A stretch of 64,000 nt of DNA from Alteromonas stellipolaris. Its GTDB lineage: Bacteria; Pseudomonadota; Gammaproteobacteria; Enterobacterales; Alteromonadaceae. The notes below the pieces were generated by a model. The model saw only the letters and a list, made by a program, of their open reading frames with translations, searched no databases and had not been told where the DNA came from. Location: the NCBI RefSeq assembly GCF_001562115.1, contig NZ_CP013926.1:3162001-3226000 (forward strand), given 5' to 3'. A program made the translations under genes and the position numbers. Of the stretch, positions 46,392-55,876 are shown in pieces (position 1 is the stretch's first letter; each line of letters starts with the position of its first letter).

Positions 46392-47323
46392 ACCATTTCA
46401 CCTTTGATTCTTTTTCTCGTTCTTTTAATGGACACCAAAAATGAGCGAGGCGTCACTTTCAGAATCAAGGATGCAATCAATAAATCAACTCTGTATTTTT
46501 TAAGCTTCCATGAATTCAAATAGCAAGAAGCACATTCGTTAAGCTCGTTGATGTAGAAAAAATTGCTCGCATAGTGCCGAAAAACCCGGTATTCAGCTTC
46601 TTTGCACCATGCTTTCTCTTGTGCAGACAAATCGCTAATTGAGGATATTTTACTTATGCAGATTAAATCTGCAGTAAGCATTTTGGCCTCATTTAACGAA
46701 TAGTTGGCACCATGGATTACGTAAGTCGCCAAGGGTTCATTCACTACGCCGAAGCGCGTAATTCGTGCTAAGCGAAGCCACACATGACGATCGTCTACAC
46801 CATGCAATTCTCGGCTTTCATCAAAGCCTCCTATTTGAAGCAGTAAACTGCGCCTAGCCATTCCAGTGCAACACGATATGAAATTCTGCATCAGTAAGGC
46901 TTCGAAACAATCACCTTCAAAGCACGGCTTACTAATACTAAAATCACCGTTTCTATCAACTTCAATCCAGCTATAAACAACGCCGACATCAGGGTGTTGC
47001 TCGAACATTTTCATTTGCATTTCAAGCTTATTTGGCTTCCATAAATCATCCTGATCACAAAAGCCAACTATATCGCCTACTGCATGCTCAATACCTACGT
47101 TTCTCGCGGCTGCTACCCCACCATTCTCTTTGAAAACATATCGAACTCTCGGGTTATCAATATATTTATCTACAACATCTTTTGATGAATCTGTGGAGCC
47201 GTCGTCCACTATAATAATTTCAAAGTTTTCATAGGATTGAGCTAATAAACTTATAAGCGTCTTTTCTACGGTTGCTTCACCGTTGTACATAGCAACAATG
47301 ACACTAGCTTTTAGTTGGTTCAA
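46388..47323 (-). CDS. Glycosyltransferase family 2
   Basis: A 311-aa GT-A inverting glycosyltransferase: VSVIVAMYNGE-like start (ASVIVAMYNGEATVEKTLISLL), IIVDDGSTDSSKDV near 40, DQDDLWKPNKLEMQ near 96 (DxD metal site) and HGVDDRHVWLRLA near 175 (ED-type base). Soluble, with a basic C-terminal helix. Its 4-base overlap with the sulfotransferase gene suggests coupled translation. Donor and acceptor unknown. Confidence 0.93.
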   Translation of the reverse strand: MNQLKASVIVAMYNGEATVEKTLISLLAQSYENFEIIIVDDGSTDSSKDVVDKYIDNPRVRYVFKENGGVAAARNVGIEHAVGDIVGFCDQDDLWKPNKLEMQMKMFEQHPDVGVVYSWIEVDRNGDFSISKPCFEGDCFEALLMQNFISCCTGMARRSLLLQIGGFDESRELHGVDDRHVWLRLARITRFGVVNEPLATYVIHGANYSLNEAKMLTADLICISKISSISDLSAQEKAWCKEAEYRVFRHYASNFFYINELNECASCYLNSWKLKKYRVDLLIASLILKVTPRSFLVSIKRTRKRIKGEMV

Positions 47324-47343
47324 TTGATTGTTCTCATCTACAG

Positions 47344-48669
47344 TTACAGTGATAGCAATATTCTAATGACTAGGTAAAGCGCTCCTAAGCTAATGACCGC
47401 TAACCCGCAAATTTTTTTAATTATGCCGCCATTGAGTGTAAGTGGCGTAATTTTTCCAACGCGATAATACATAGCGGCTGTCATCGCGACGAATATATAA
47501 ACGACCATTATATAACTACGGCTTATAAAAAACGCGGTGACAGCATAGCCAATAAGTGCAACCAGTAAATACTGACTTAAGACTTGCTCTTTTTTAAGCG
47601 CCTCTTCATGACCAGGGCTAACATTTTCGCATTTCATAACACTTAAAAGCATGTAAAGGGCGGTAATCATAAACATCGCCCACATTATATATCCAAATAT
47701 TCCAAGTTCAGCCATTACCGTGACATAGGTATTATGTGCGACCTTCGAGTGATATTCTAAAAAACGTTCTTTGCCGAAGCCAAACAAGGGCCTATGCTTA
47801 AGCATTTGAATACCCTCATACCATGCCGTCAAACGTTGACTCGCACTTTCATCATCCTTACTGATTTTACGGAAAGTCCCCATCGCAACGAGTACGCCTG
47901 GAATACTAATTGATGCAAGGATTATTGCCTTAACTTTACCGAATTTTATGTAGAACAAACAAAAGAAAACGCTCAAAAGCCCTAAAAGAGAACCTCTGCT
48001 GCCACTCCAATAAACCCCTAGACATAGCGCTAAGACTGAGGCCAACGCGCACAACCTCGTCATCACCCCCTTGCCTGTCAGCAGAAAGTACACTGCAACT
48101 GGAATATTCATGACAAGAAACATGCCCATATCATTGGGGTCGTTAAAGCTTCCGACAAACCGCGCCTGGACCGACTCCCCCCCGCCATCGTAACGATAAA
48201 CTACCGACTCAGCCCATCCCTGACCTGTCGGGCTTTGCATTTGACTGTAGGCGTGTTGAACCATAATTAAAGCAGAGCTCAAGAATATGAAAAAAATCAC
48301 ATTTTGCCGTTTAATCGTGCTTAGCAAGCTGAAGTAGAGAATAAATGGAATAATGTTGGCGTTAACCCACTCTATTAACTTACTCAGGTCGCTAAAATAG
48401 CGAAAGGCGCGAATCTCAGATAACAACATAGAGAAAAGCAGTAGAATTAATAAGGTACATTGGATATTCCAAATTTTCGGTCTAAAGCTCACTAAATAGG
48501 AGAAAAACGTCAGTATCAGAAATGTTCTCAAAAGTGGAAATTCAATATCAAATAACGGCCACTCATGAGGACGAGCCAGCAGTAAAAAGGTATATATTGA
48601 AAGAAGAAAGAACCCAAACGAGGCATGATTTGCAGTATTGCTACTCATTTGCTTGTTGTTATTTACCAT
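47344..48669 (-). CDS. O-antigen ligase family protein (Wzy-type polymerase)
   Basis: A 441-aa membrane protein with about 11 helices. The Wzy_C/WaaL signature is GSRGSLLGLLSVF near 226 and a large periplasmic loop containing PLFGFGKERFLEYHSKVAHNTYVTVMAELGIFG (catalytic Arg and His region). In this locus it is the best candidate for polymerising lipid-linked repeat units delivered by the flippase, or for ligating glycan to an acceptor. It overlaps the upstream acetyltransferase gene by 11 bases. No good alternative function. Confidence 0.85.
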   Translation of the reverse strand: MVNNNKQMSSNTANHASFGFFLLSIYTFLLLARPHEWPLFDIEFPLLRTFLILTFFSYLVSFRPKIWNIQCTLLILLLFSMLLSEIRAFRYFSDLSKLIEWVNANIIPFILYFSLLSTIKRQNVIFFIFLSSALIMVQHAYSQMQSPTGQGWAESVVYRYDGGGESVQARFVGSFNDPNDMGMFLVMNIPVAVYFLLTGKGVMTRLCALASVLALCLGVYWSGSRGSLLGLLSVFFCLFYIKFGKVKAIILASISIPGVLVAMGTFRKISKDDESASQRLTAWYEGIQMLKHRPLFGFGKERFLEYHSKVAHNTYVTVMAELGIFGYIMWAMFMITALYMLLSVMKCENVSPGHEEALKKEQVLSQYLLVALIGYAVTAFFISRSYIMVVYIFVAMTAAMYYRVGKITPLTLNGGIIKKICGLAVISLGALYLVIRILLSL

Positions 48670-49747
48670 GACGCTCCCCTAAGAATTGTACTCTTAGGTT
48701 ACTCAATATTTTCATGATAGCGTTTCGCCAACACTGAAAGAAAAATGTAAAACTACTTTTATGAAAAGTGAAGCCGTAAATAGGCTGGCTGTGCTCTGTA
48801 ATGCCTTCCTTATAGGTAGGAGGCTTGGATAGTAAGAAATCATAATATTTTAGTTTTAAAGTGCGAGCCTGTCGAAGTTGTGCGCAATGCAAAAGCATAC
48901 CGGGAGAAATATTGGGTTTAAAGGAAGTGTCTACTCCACTTTGATAAAACACCAAGTCATTGCCAGAGATAATTGAATAATTAACCGCTATTGTTTGTTC
49001 ACCCTTTTTTACCGCAATTAAAGATAATTTCTCACTTACTAATAGCGCTTGCAAAATACTGGTGTGAAAGCGGTTAAAAGAAGTATTATCAAAAATGGAA
49101 GGGTGATCTGGCTGTCGCCATTTTATATTGTGAAGATGCTTCAATTCATCAAAGGTACGCGCTAAATCAGAAACACTGTTTACAGAATGATACGTAATAC
49201 CAAGCTTTTCAGCGGCTTTGACATAACGTGCTGTTTTTTTCTCGAGCTTAGTTTCGCTATCAAGGGTATCAATAAAATATCGATTCCCTCTAAATTCTTT
49301 AAGATACCTATAACCTAGCTGATCAAACACTGACTTAATTTGACTATCTTTAGAGCAATTTGTTACTACTAACTTCTTTAGGCCAATAGTGTCAATCGCC
49401 TCTGTGAGAAGTTGACTAAGCTCGGAATTAAACGAACTAACTGACAGCATATCGAGGCCTTCACTACATACTTCTGCCGTTTCTGGTTCACCACTCCCTA
49501 TGAACCAAAAAGTACCGGTACTGTCACCTACGCGTTTGTAAAGAGGTAATAAACATATGATCTCATCAAGATCCCATATAGATATGATTGAAAACGCCGT
49601 TACATGATTTTTGAATACATTTAGCCACGTCGTGATCCAATCGTAACTTAGAAAAACATTGCTGTTTATTGCATGTTTATAAAGCTTCTGCCAAGACTCT
49701 TTGATGTCTACTATTTGTTGTTCTGAGTCTAAAATGCGCGCTTCCAT
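48659..49747 (-). CDS. GNAT family N-acetyltransferase, CelD/BcsL-like
   Basis: A 362-aa protein of the FemAB-like acetyltransferase class that accompanies exosortase and cellulose/EPS loci. The N-terminal half contains NVFLSYDWITTWLNVF (about 34-49), and the C-terminal GNAT-like half contains IAVKKGEQTIAVNYSIISGNDLVFYQSGVDTSFKPNISPGMLL. It sits 3 bases after exosortase A and overlaps the ligase gene, so it is part of the same transcript. The acceptor is unknown. Confidence 0.85.
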   Translation of the reverse strand: MEARILDSEQQIVDIKESWQKLYKHAINSNVFLSYDWITTWLNVFKNHVTAFSIISIWDLDEIICLLPLYKRVGDSTGTFWFIGSGEPETAEVCSEGLDMLSVSSFNSELSQLLTEAIDTIGLKKLVVTNCSKDSQIKSVFDQLGYRYLKEFRGNRYFIDTLDSETKLEKKTARYVKAAEKLGITYHSVNSVSDLARTFDELKHLHNIKWRQPDHPSIFDNTSFNRFHTSILQALLVSEKLSLIAVKKGEQTIAVNYSIISGNDLVFYQSGVDTSFKPNISPGMLLHCAQLRQARTLKLKYYDFLLSKPPTYKEGITEHSQPIYGFTFHKSSFTFFFQCWRNAIMKILSNLRVQFLGERHGK

Positions 49748-49750
49748 TAC

Positions 49751-51169
49751 TTAAGACTCAGCATATGAAGAGCTTAGTGCGGATGTAGAACTTAGTAAGG
49801 AGCAATCACCAGAGCATTTAGTAATGGTAACCGCCAAACGATGGGCATTTACCCCATTTAATGCGCTTTTAATTCGAGCAAGTTTAAAGCTTCGTACAGA
49901 AGAAAACTGCTGCCCTTCGATTTCATAAGTATATTTAATAAGCCAGTAGCCACCCAACTTGTCACGACTGACTACTTGAATAGTTCTGTCAGACACTTCT
50001 TTTGATAGGGATGTGTGGTCGGTAGGTATTACAGTGTTTAAGTAAAATGTTGCTTTATTATCTAATTCTTCGCCATTGAAATAAAAGACACGACTCTGCT
50101 CGTTATTGCCCACACTGCTATCACTGCATACGAACGAGTAGTTTTCTACGGCCAAATTAATATCGTGTAGCTTTTCAGAGTTTGACTCACAATTCTCAGG
50201 TAGAACAATAGTATTGTGAATAGAAGTTTGCGCGGCATATGATGAAAAGCAGAGCGTCATTATTATTGCTATCGCCCCAGTAATCTTCACAGGAAAGTTT
50301 CCTGCTACTTCTTCCGCTGCTACTTTCGTGGTGGGATTGCTTAAACGCTTTCTTTCGTCTGCCTGCTCTAATTTCCCACCCAGATAAAATTGAATTAATG
50401 CCACTGGAACATAAATATACCAACCAAAGTTATTATGGTCCGTCATTAAAGAGCTTTCCATATTGGTATAGTCACCAATTAGAATGAGAAAAACTATTCT
50501 TAACCAGTTAGTGACTAAAGCCCCTGCGATTGCAAATACTATGAAGATAAACGCGCTTTTAAATGTTCTAAGATAAAGAAACACGTACAGTGAGCTAATC
50601 GCAAGCGATACGATGATATACCGCAAACCACTACACCCTCTGGCGATTTCAAATACACCTGCAGGAATGGTGACATATTCATTTTCTACAAAAACGGGAA
50701 TATCCGTAAATGACATAATGAACGTAACCATAAACACAGAGAGTTCTTGAAAAAAGCCAGCGAATGCCCCCCAAAAGGGATAAATGAAGATGAGGTAAGA
50801 GAGAGGAAATATGAGCGACCAATTCAATCTAAAAACTTGTAAGCTCAAGAGAATAAGCAGTGAGAGGGATAACGACCAATACAACAGACTAATTTGCGAC
50901 CAAACACTTATCCAAAATAAAACGCCAACGATAATGCCTGCAGCTAACCATCCATAATTAATTTTTGCTCTAAAAATCAACTTTTCTTGTTCAGCTGCAG
51001 TGTATATCAGATATAAAATAATAGCGGGGATTAAATAAGCGTGAGAGTACGTACCGTCGTCAAAGCCATTATCCCACAACGTCTTCATAACGGGATAGTT
51101 TAATAACGCCCAACTCAATATGACCATAGCCATCGTAACAAACGCAATTAGGCTATTCCTTGCTAGCAT
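49751..51169 (-). CDS. xrtA: Exosortase A with C-terminal EpsI-like region
   Basis: Exosortase is the membrane transpeptidase-like enzyme that recognises and cleaves PEP-CTERM tails. This 472-aa protein has about eight helices in residues 1-275 and the invariant residues: Cys179 in ARGCSGLRY, Arg224 in TNWLRIV, and His245 in DHNNFGW. The extracytoplasmic C-terminal part (about 290-450) has the look of the EpsI domain (DUF3485), fused as in exosortase A. It is next to the GNAT and sugar transferase genes, the normal XrtA order. The PEP-CTERM protein encoded at 26812-27714 is the only visible substrate. Confidence 0.95.
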   Translation of the reverse strand: MLARNSLIAFVTMAMVILSWALLNYPVMKTLWDNGFDDGTYSHAYLIPAIILYLIYTAAEQEKLIFRAKINYGWLAAGIIVGVLFWISVWSQISLLYWSLSLSLLILLSLQVFRLNWSLIFPLSYLIFIYPFWGAFAGFFQELSVFMVTFIMSFTDIPVFVENEYVTIPAGVFEIARGCSGLRYIIVSLAISSLYVFLYLRTFKSAFIFIVFAIAGALVTNWLRIVFLILIGDYTNMESSLMTDHNNFGWYIYVPVALIQFYLGGKLEQADERKRLSNPTTKVAAEEVAGNFPVKITGAIAIIMTLCFSSYAAQTSIHNTIVLPENCESNSEKLHDINLAVENYSFVCSDSSVGNNEQSRVFYFNGEELDNKATFYLNTVIPTDHTSLSKEVSDRTIQVVSRDKLGGYWLIKYTYEIEGQQFSSVRSFKLARIKSALNGVNAHRLAVTITKCSGDCSLLSSTSALSSSYAES

Positions 51170-51199
51170 ACTCTTAATCCCTATTTGAATACTTGAAGT

Positions 51200-52612
51200 C
51201 TATCTGCCTTTACCAAACAACACCACTTCAACAGTTCTGATAAGTATAAGTATATCTAGCAGAAGACTTTGGTGCTTAACGTAATACAAGTCGAACTTTA
51301 GCTTCTCCATGGAATCTTCCACACTTGCACCATAGGGATAGTTGAGCTGAGCCCACCCAGCCAATCCAGGTTTTACATTGTGTCGCTGATTATAATAGGG
51401 AACTTCCTTCACTAATTGCTCAACAAACTGAGGTCTTTCTGGGCGAGGGCCAATGAAAGACATTTCACCTTTAAATACGTTTAGCAACTGAGGCAATTCA
51501 TCGACGCGGTATTTTCTAATAAAATGCCCAATTCGCGTTACTCGATCGTCATTTTTACTTGCCCATTTTGCACCGTCTTTTTCGGCATCAGGCCGCATAC
51601 TTCGAAACTTTAGTATTTTGAACAACTGCCCATTTAAGCCAACTCGCTCTTGCGCGTAAAACACGGATACCCCTGTGCGGCGACCATCATCAAGATAGAT
51701 TATGAGAGCAGTAGTCAGCATGATTGGCCATACAAATATGAACACAAATAACGCTAATATGGCGTTAAGGCTGTAATCCAGTGCATCTCTTAGATAATTT
51801 TGGCTTTGGAAACCATTTGAATAGATAACCCAACTTGGATACATCAAGTTTACAACAATTTGCCCAGTCTCTCTTTCCATAAAGTCGAGTAATTCGGTAA
51901 CCTCGATACCGCGAAGGCGGCATTCAAAAAGAACTTCAACGGGCAAAGTACCGCGACGCTGGTCACACGCAATGACAATTTCTTCAATATCATTGTCATT
52001 AATAAACTGCTGGAAGTTCTCATCCACCTTTATGTGAACGATTTTTTCCCTACGAATACCATCTTCTCGGTTGTCACCGGGAATAGGCACAAACCCAACC
52101 ATTTCAAAACCAATCCTATCAACATCGCGACGCATTCGCTTTTCAATAATTGATGCTCTCTCACCTGCACCCAACACAACTATACGAACTTTGCCTAAAC
52201 CCAAAAGCCCCAAGCGGTTAGTAAAGTAGCGAAAAATGACCAGCGTGATGATAATCGAAAATACAGCAGCCGGCAGGAAATAAGCATCCATCACCAGATC
52301 ATCGAATAACGCTCTACTGATGATTTCAACAAGAAAGTAACTTAACCCAACACTGACAAATATTCGTCTTATAATCCCGCGAAAAGTTTCCCTTAGTTTT
52401 GCTTCATACAAGCCCACAGATAGTGAGCAAAGAAGAATAGAAACGGTAAGTAACCCTACGTTAATGATTAGCTTTTCCGGTGGAACTGATGAAACAAGCC
52501 CAACTTGTGTAAGGATAAAGTACGTAATATATCCCATATAAGCTATAAGTAGCGCTTCTGTCACTACAAGAATATTAGAGCGCTTATTTTGATTTCGCTT
52601 ATTTACTGCCAC
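51200..52612 (-). CDS. PEP-CTERM system-associated initiating sugar transferase
   Basis: A 470-aa polyprenyl-phosphate glycosyl-1-phosphate transferase of the WbaP/EpsB type. Four N-terminal helices are followed by a Rossmann-like domain (IVVLGAGERASIIEKRMRR) and a C-terminal bacterial sugar transferase domain with a membrane-reentrant helix at about 282-305, LKFRSMRPDAEKDG, YRVDELPQLLNVFKGEMSFIGPRPERPQ and KPGLAGWAQLNYPYG. It loads the first sugar-phosphate on the lipid carrier, beginning repeat-unit synthesis. It leads the minus-strand operon that includes exosortase. Confidence 0.94.
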   Translation of the reverse strand: MAVNKRNQNKRSNILVVTEALLIAYMGYITYFILTQVGLVSSVPPEKLIINVGLLTVSILLCSLSVGLYEAKLRETFRGIIRRIFVSVGLSYFLVEIISRALFDDLVMDAYFLPAAVFSIIITLVIFRYFTNRLGLLGLGKVRIVVLGAGERASIIEKRMRRDVDRIGFEMVGFVPIPGDNREDGIRREKIVHIKVDENFQQFINDNDIEEIVIACDQRRGTLPVEVLFECRLRGIEVTELLDFMERETGQIVVNLMYPSWVIYSNGFQSQNYLRDALDYSLNAILALFVFIFVWPIMLTTALIIYLDDGRRTGVSVFYAQERVGLNGQLFKILKFRSMRPDAEKDGAKWASKNDDRVTRIGHFIRKYRVDELPQLLNVFKGEMSFIGPRPERPQFVEQLVKEVPYYNQRHNVKPGLAGWAQLNYPYGASVEDSMEKLKFDLYYVKHQSLLLDILILIRTVEVVLFGKGR

Positions 52613-52637
52613 CCCTGGCCCCTTAATACTACGAACT

Positions 52638-52658
52638 AATCCCTATCATAGAGGGATT
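52638..52658. promoter_or_regulatory. Inverted repeat in the divergent sugar transferase/export promoter region
   Basis: AATCCCT / AGGGATT (52638-52644 with 52652-52658) separated by 7 bases, between the sugar-transferase promoter and its start codon. It could be an operator or an RNA hairpin in the leader. Confidence 0.35.
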
Positions 52659-52687
52659 TATTCTAATAGACTAGAATTGTTATTGGC

Positions 52688-52715
52688 ATTATAGTGAGAT
52701 TTGCCGTAGGGTAAA
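52688..52715 (-). promoter_or_regulatory. Sigma-70 promoter of the sugar transferase-exosortase operon
   Basis: On the minus strand TTTACC (52715-52710) and a perfect TATAAT (52693-52688) are 16 bases apart, about 75 bases upstream of the sugar-transferase ATG. Confidence 0.6.
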
Positions 52716-52761
52716 CACCGAAAGCAACAATTTAACCATAATGAGTGTAGGATGATCTCTT

Positions 52762-53394
52762 ATGTTTCGTTTTAAAAACATGCATTTAAGCTTTGCATTT
52801 TTACTTGTATTAATACTTGCTGGGTGCTCGAATACTTCAACTCTCCCCCAAGCTACCACCAGAGCATCATTAACAACCGATGTAAATGAATACCAATATC
52901 TAATCGGTCCTGGCGACTCGCTAACTATTTTTGTTTGGCGTAATCCTGAAGTGTCCGGTCAGTTTATTGTTAGACCTGATGGGAAAGTAACTACTTCACT
53001 TGTCGAGGATATCGATGTAGCAGGACGAACGCCGTCTATGCTCGCTCGCGAAATTGAAGAACAGTTATCAATATACATAAACAACCCTCGAGTTACTGTG
53101 AGTGTAAATAATTTCTCTGGTCCTCTTAGTGAACAAGTTAGAGTTATCGGTGAAGCCACTAACCCAAGTGCGGTAAGTTATACCGAACACATGACTTTGC
53201 TCGATTTAATGATAGCTGTTGGCGGATTAACGGAGTTTGCTGACGGTAATAATGCAAAATTAGTTCGCGTAATCAATGGACAGCAATCCACATTTGCCCT
53301 AAGCATTGACGACTTAATTCGAAGCGGTGACATTCAACAAAATGTAGACATTCTCCCAGGCGATATAATTATTATTCCAGAAGCTTGGTTTTAG
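52762..53394 (+). CDS. XrtA/PEP-CTERM polysaccharide export lipoprotein (Wza-like)
   Basis: A 210-aa outer-membrane polysaccharide export protein. The lipobox is LAGC at 19-22. The PES domain begins YLIGPGDSLTIFVWRNPEVSG (about 46-66), followed by a SLBB-type domain with VRVIGEATNPSAVSYTEHMTLLDLMIAVGGLTEFADGNNAKLVR. Shorter than classical Wza, as is usual for XrtA-linked versions. AGGATG lies 9-10 bases before the ATG. It heads the plus-strand export operon and is divergent from the sugar transferase. Confidence 0.93.
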   Translation: MFRFKNMHLSFAFLLVLILAGCSNTSTLPQATTRASLTTDVNEYQYLIGPGDSLTIFVWRNPEVSGQFIVRPDGKVTTSLVEDIDVAGRTPSMLAREIEEQLSIYINNPRVTVSVNNFSGPLSEQVRVIGEATNPSAVSYTEHMTLLDLMIAVGGLTEFADGNNAKLVRVINGQQSTFALSIDDLIRSGDIQQNVDILPGDIIIIPEAWF

Positions 53395-53420
53395 TTCTAA
53401 GTAGTAAACGGAACATTTAA

Positions 53421-54989
53421 ATGCAGGATTTACAACAAACCTTACTCCAATTTTTAGATCTACTAAAAGGGATTTGGATTAAGAAACGCCATGTCATAAT
53501 TATGTCGTGGATAATTTGCCCAATTGGCTTCTTTATGGTTGCCAATTTGCCGGATCAGTACACCTCTACCGCAAAAGTCTATGTTGACACCCGTTCGGTT
53601 CTTCAACCTCTGCTGAAAGGTCTCGCTATTCAGTCTGACCCAGATCAAGAAGTCAAAATGATGGCCAGGACGTTACTAAGTAGAACTAACGTTGAAACCA
53701 TAGCTCGAGAGAGTGATTTAGATATTACCACTAATTCAGAAAGAGAATTTGAAGATTTAGTAACCCAACTTTCTTCATCAATTGATTTACGTTCAGCTGG
53801 CAGGGACAACATCTATAACATCTCATTTGCTAATGCCAACGCAATTACCGCACAAAGGGTTGTACAAGAGACGTTAGACCTTTTTGTGGAAGGCTCATTA
53901 GGAAACAACCGCCGGGACACTGATACTGCAGGACGTTTTTTAGAAGAGCAAATTGCTGAATATGAAAGCCGACTAGGTGAATCTGAACAACGACTTGCCC
54001 AATTTAAACGTCAGTACAATAATATTCTCCCCCTTTCAGGCACTTATTATAGCAGCCTCCAAGGTCTTAATGCGGAACTTGAGTTAACTCGTTTAAGCAT
54101 CAAACAGACTAAACAACAAGTTGACTCATTGAAGTCGCAGATAAAGAAAACATCAGCAAAAGATAGTTTTGCGGTAACTAATCAAGAAAACTCCGGCTTA
54201 AAAACTCGATATGACGATCGAATCAGAAAATTAGAGGAAGACTTAGACCGCCTTCAACTTAGGTTCACAGATAAACACCCTGATGTAGTTGAATCTCAAT
54301 TGCTCCTATCTAGCTTAGAGAAGTCTCGTCAGCGAGAGATTGAGGCATTCCTTTCAAGTGTTGACGAAGAAGACCAATTACCTCTTAACGAGCTAACTCA
54401 AGAAATCCGACTAGAAATGAGTAAACTTCAAAGTGAGGTTGCCTCATTAGAAGTAAAAGAGACAGATTTACAAAATAAAATTGCGGAGCTTGAATCTAAA
54501 GTCGACTTAATACCGCAGATTGAAGCGGAGTCCTCAGCGCTTAATAGGGACTATGGAATAACGAAAAAGAAATACGAAGAGTTATTGTCAAGAAGAGAAG
54601 CCGCAGGCCTTTCAAGACGGGCAGAAGTTTCTGCTGAAGAACTTCAGTTTCGTATCATAGAGCCGCCTCTTGCCGCCAGTTCACCGTCAGGTCCAAATAG
54701 ACTAATCCTTTACACTGCAGTATTACTTGCAGGGTTTGGTTCTGGAGTAGGTGTAGCGTTTCTAGTAAGCCAGCTTTCTCCGATATTGATAAGACCTAAG
54801 CAATTAAACAGTCTCTCAGACTACCCAATATGGGGAACGGTAAGCCATTTAAATATTGTCAACATTCAGAAAAAGAACAAATTTAGATTATTAATCTTCG
54901 CTTTGTCCTGCGGGATGATTCTGCTGCAATATGGTATATTAGTGGCTGCAGAAGTGATGAATATTAATTTAATCGAGAGGTTTTTCTAA
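53421..54989 (+). CDS. XrtA-system polysaccharide chain-length determinant (Wzz-like)
   Basis: A 522-aa polysaccharide co-polymerase. A cytoplasmic start is followed by a membrane helix (about 25-45), a long periplasmic region that is mostly coiled coil (about 165-400, for example YESRLGESEQRLAQFKRQY and KTRYDDRIRKLEEDLDRLQ), and a second membrane helix after the Pro/Gly-rich AASSPSGPNR motif (about 420-450). An unusual third helix lies near the C-terminus (about 490-513). It regulates chain length together with the kinase, which overlaps it by 1 base. Confidence 0.93.
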   Translation: MQDLQQTLLQFLDLLKGIWIKKRHVIIMSWIICPIGFFMVANLPDQYTSTAKVYVDTRSVLQPLLKGLAIQSDPDQEVKMMARTLLSRTNVETIARESDLDITTNSEREFEDLVTQLSSSIDLRSAGRDNIYNISFANANAITAQRVVQETLDLFVEGSLGNNRRDTDTAGRFLEEQIAEYESRLGESEQRLAQFKRQYNNILPLSGTYYSSLQGLNAELELTRLSIKQTKQQVDSLKSQIKKTSAKDSFAVTNQENSGLKTRYDDRIRKLEEDLDRLQLRFTDKHPDVVESQLLLSSLEKSRQREIEAFLSSVDEEDQLPLNELTQEIRLEMSKLQSEVASLEVKETDLQNKIAELESKVDLIPQIEAESSALNRDYGITKKKYEELLSRREAAGLSRRAEVSAEELQFRIIEPPLAASSPSGPNRLILYTAVLLAGFGSGVGVAFLVSQLSPILIRPKQLNSLSDYPIWGTVSHLNIVNIQKKNKFRLLIFALSCGMILLQYGILVAAEVMNINLIERFF

Positions 54990-55876
54990 TGTCTAATACA
55001 ATTGAAAAAGCATTGTTAAAACAAAAACAGAAAAACGCTTTAGCAAACAGCTCGAATCAGGAAAGCGCGAGCAATCACGTTACCGAGCCTCAACTTGAAC
55101 CTAATGACGTTGCTAAGCCAGAGACCAAATCTCCCAAGAGCGGTTTTAAGATTAATCTAGAGAGACTAAGTGACAATGGTCATATCTCTCTATCTGGTGA
55201 GCGCAGACAAATTAACGAAGAGTACCGAGAGATTAAGCGGAAATTACTCGCTAACGCTTTTGGCCCACTCGCTAAAACCCTTCATAACCCTAATATTATA
55301 ATGGTTACAAGCAGTCGCCCTTCTGAAGGTAAAACATTTACTGCGACAAACCTCGCGTTGAGTATTGCTGCAGAGCAGGATAAAACCGTACTATTAGTAG
55401 ACGCGGATGTGCTAAAACCGAACGTGCTAAACACATTAGGTTTAGAGAGGCGTAAGGGATTAATGGAGTATCTTATTGGTGAGGTCGACGATATTTCAGA
55501 AGTGCTGTATTCCACCAACATCGACAAGTTGAAAATTATCCCTGCGGGTCGATCGCATCACCTTTCTACGGAGATGCTTGCTAGTCATAAAATGCATGAA
55601 ACGGTTGATGAATTTGCCAACCGTTATCCTGACCGAATTGTGATATTTGACACGCCTCCGCTAATTGGTATTAATGAAAGCGCTATTTTAGCTAATTTTG
55701 CAGGTCAAGCAGTAGTTGTCGTGGAAGAAGGTAAAGCGAAACTTAACGACGTTAAAATGTCTGTAGAACGATTGAACCCTGATATGGCAATTGGATTTGT
55801 GGTTAACAAGTCAGTGCACTATGACACCGATGGAAGCGGATATTATGGATATTACTACTCTGAGCGTAAAGACTAA
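54989..55876 (+). CDS. XrtA-associated tyrosine autokinase (BY-kinase)
   Basis: A 295-aa cytoplasmic BY-kinase. A linker (1-75) precedes Walker A SSRPSEGKTFTAT at 108-120, the Walker A' VLLVDADVLKPN at 134-145, and Walker B IVIFDTPP near 218-225. The C-terminus carries a Tyr cluster (Y285, Y286, Y288, Y289, Y290) that would be autophosphorylated, which is how such kinases tune Wzz-type export. It starts in a TAATG overlap with the chain-length gene. Its Tyr cluster codons overlap the start of the next gene. Confidence 0.94.
   Translation: MSNTIEKALLKQKQKNALANSSNQESASNHVTEPQLEPNDVAKPETKSPKSGFKINLERLSDNGHISLSGERRQINEEYREIKRKLLANAFGPLAKTLHNPNIIMVTSSRPSEGKTFTATNLALSIAAEQDKTVLLVDADVLKPNVLNTLGLERRKGLMEYLIGEVDDISEVLYSTNIDKLKIIPAGRSHHLSTEMLASHKMHETVDEFANRYPDRIVIFDTPPLIGINESAILANFAGQAVVVVEEGKAKLNDVKMSVERLNPDMAIGFVVNKSVHYDTDGSGYYGYYYSERKD

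Noticed and set aside
40075..52700. Polysaccharide block as a recent genomic island
   Set aside because: It looks AT-richer by eye, but no integrase, transposase, tRNA junction or flanking direct repeat was found and composition was not calculated.
52680..52715. Sigma-54 promoter before the export lipoprotein (TTGGCAT ... TTGCC)
   Set aside because: Elements are 16 bases apart rather than GG-N10-GC, so RNA polymerase with RpoN would not fit.
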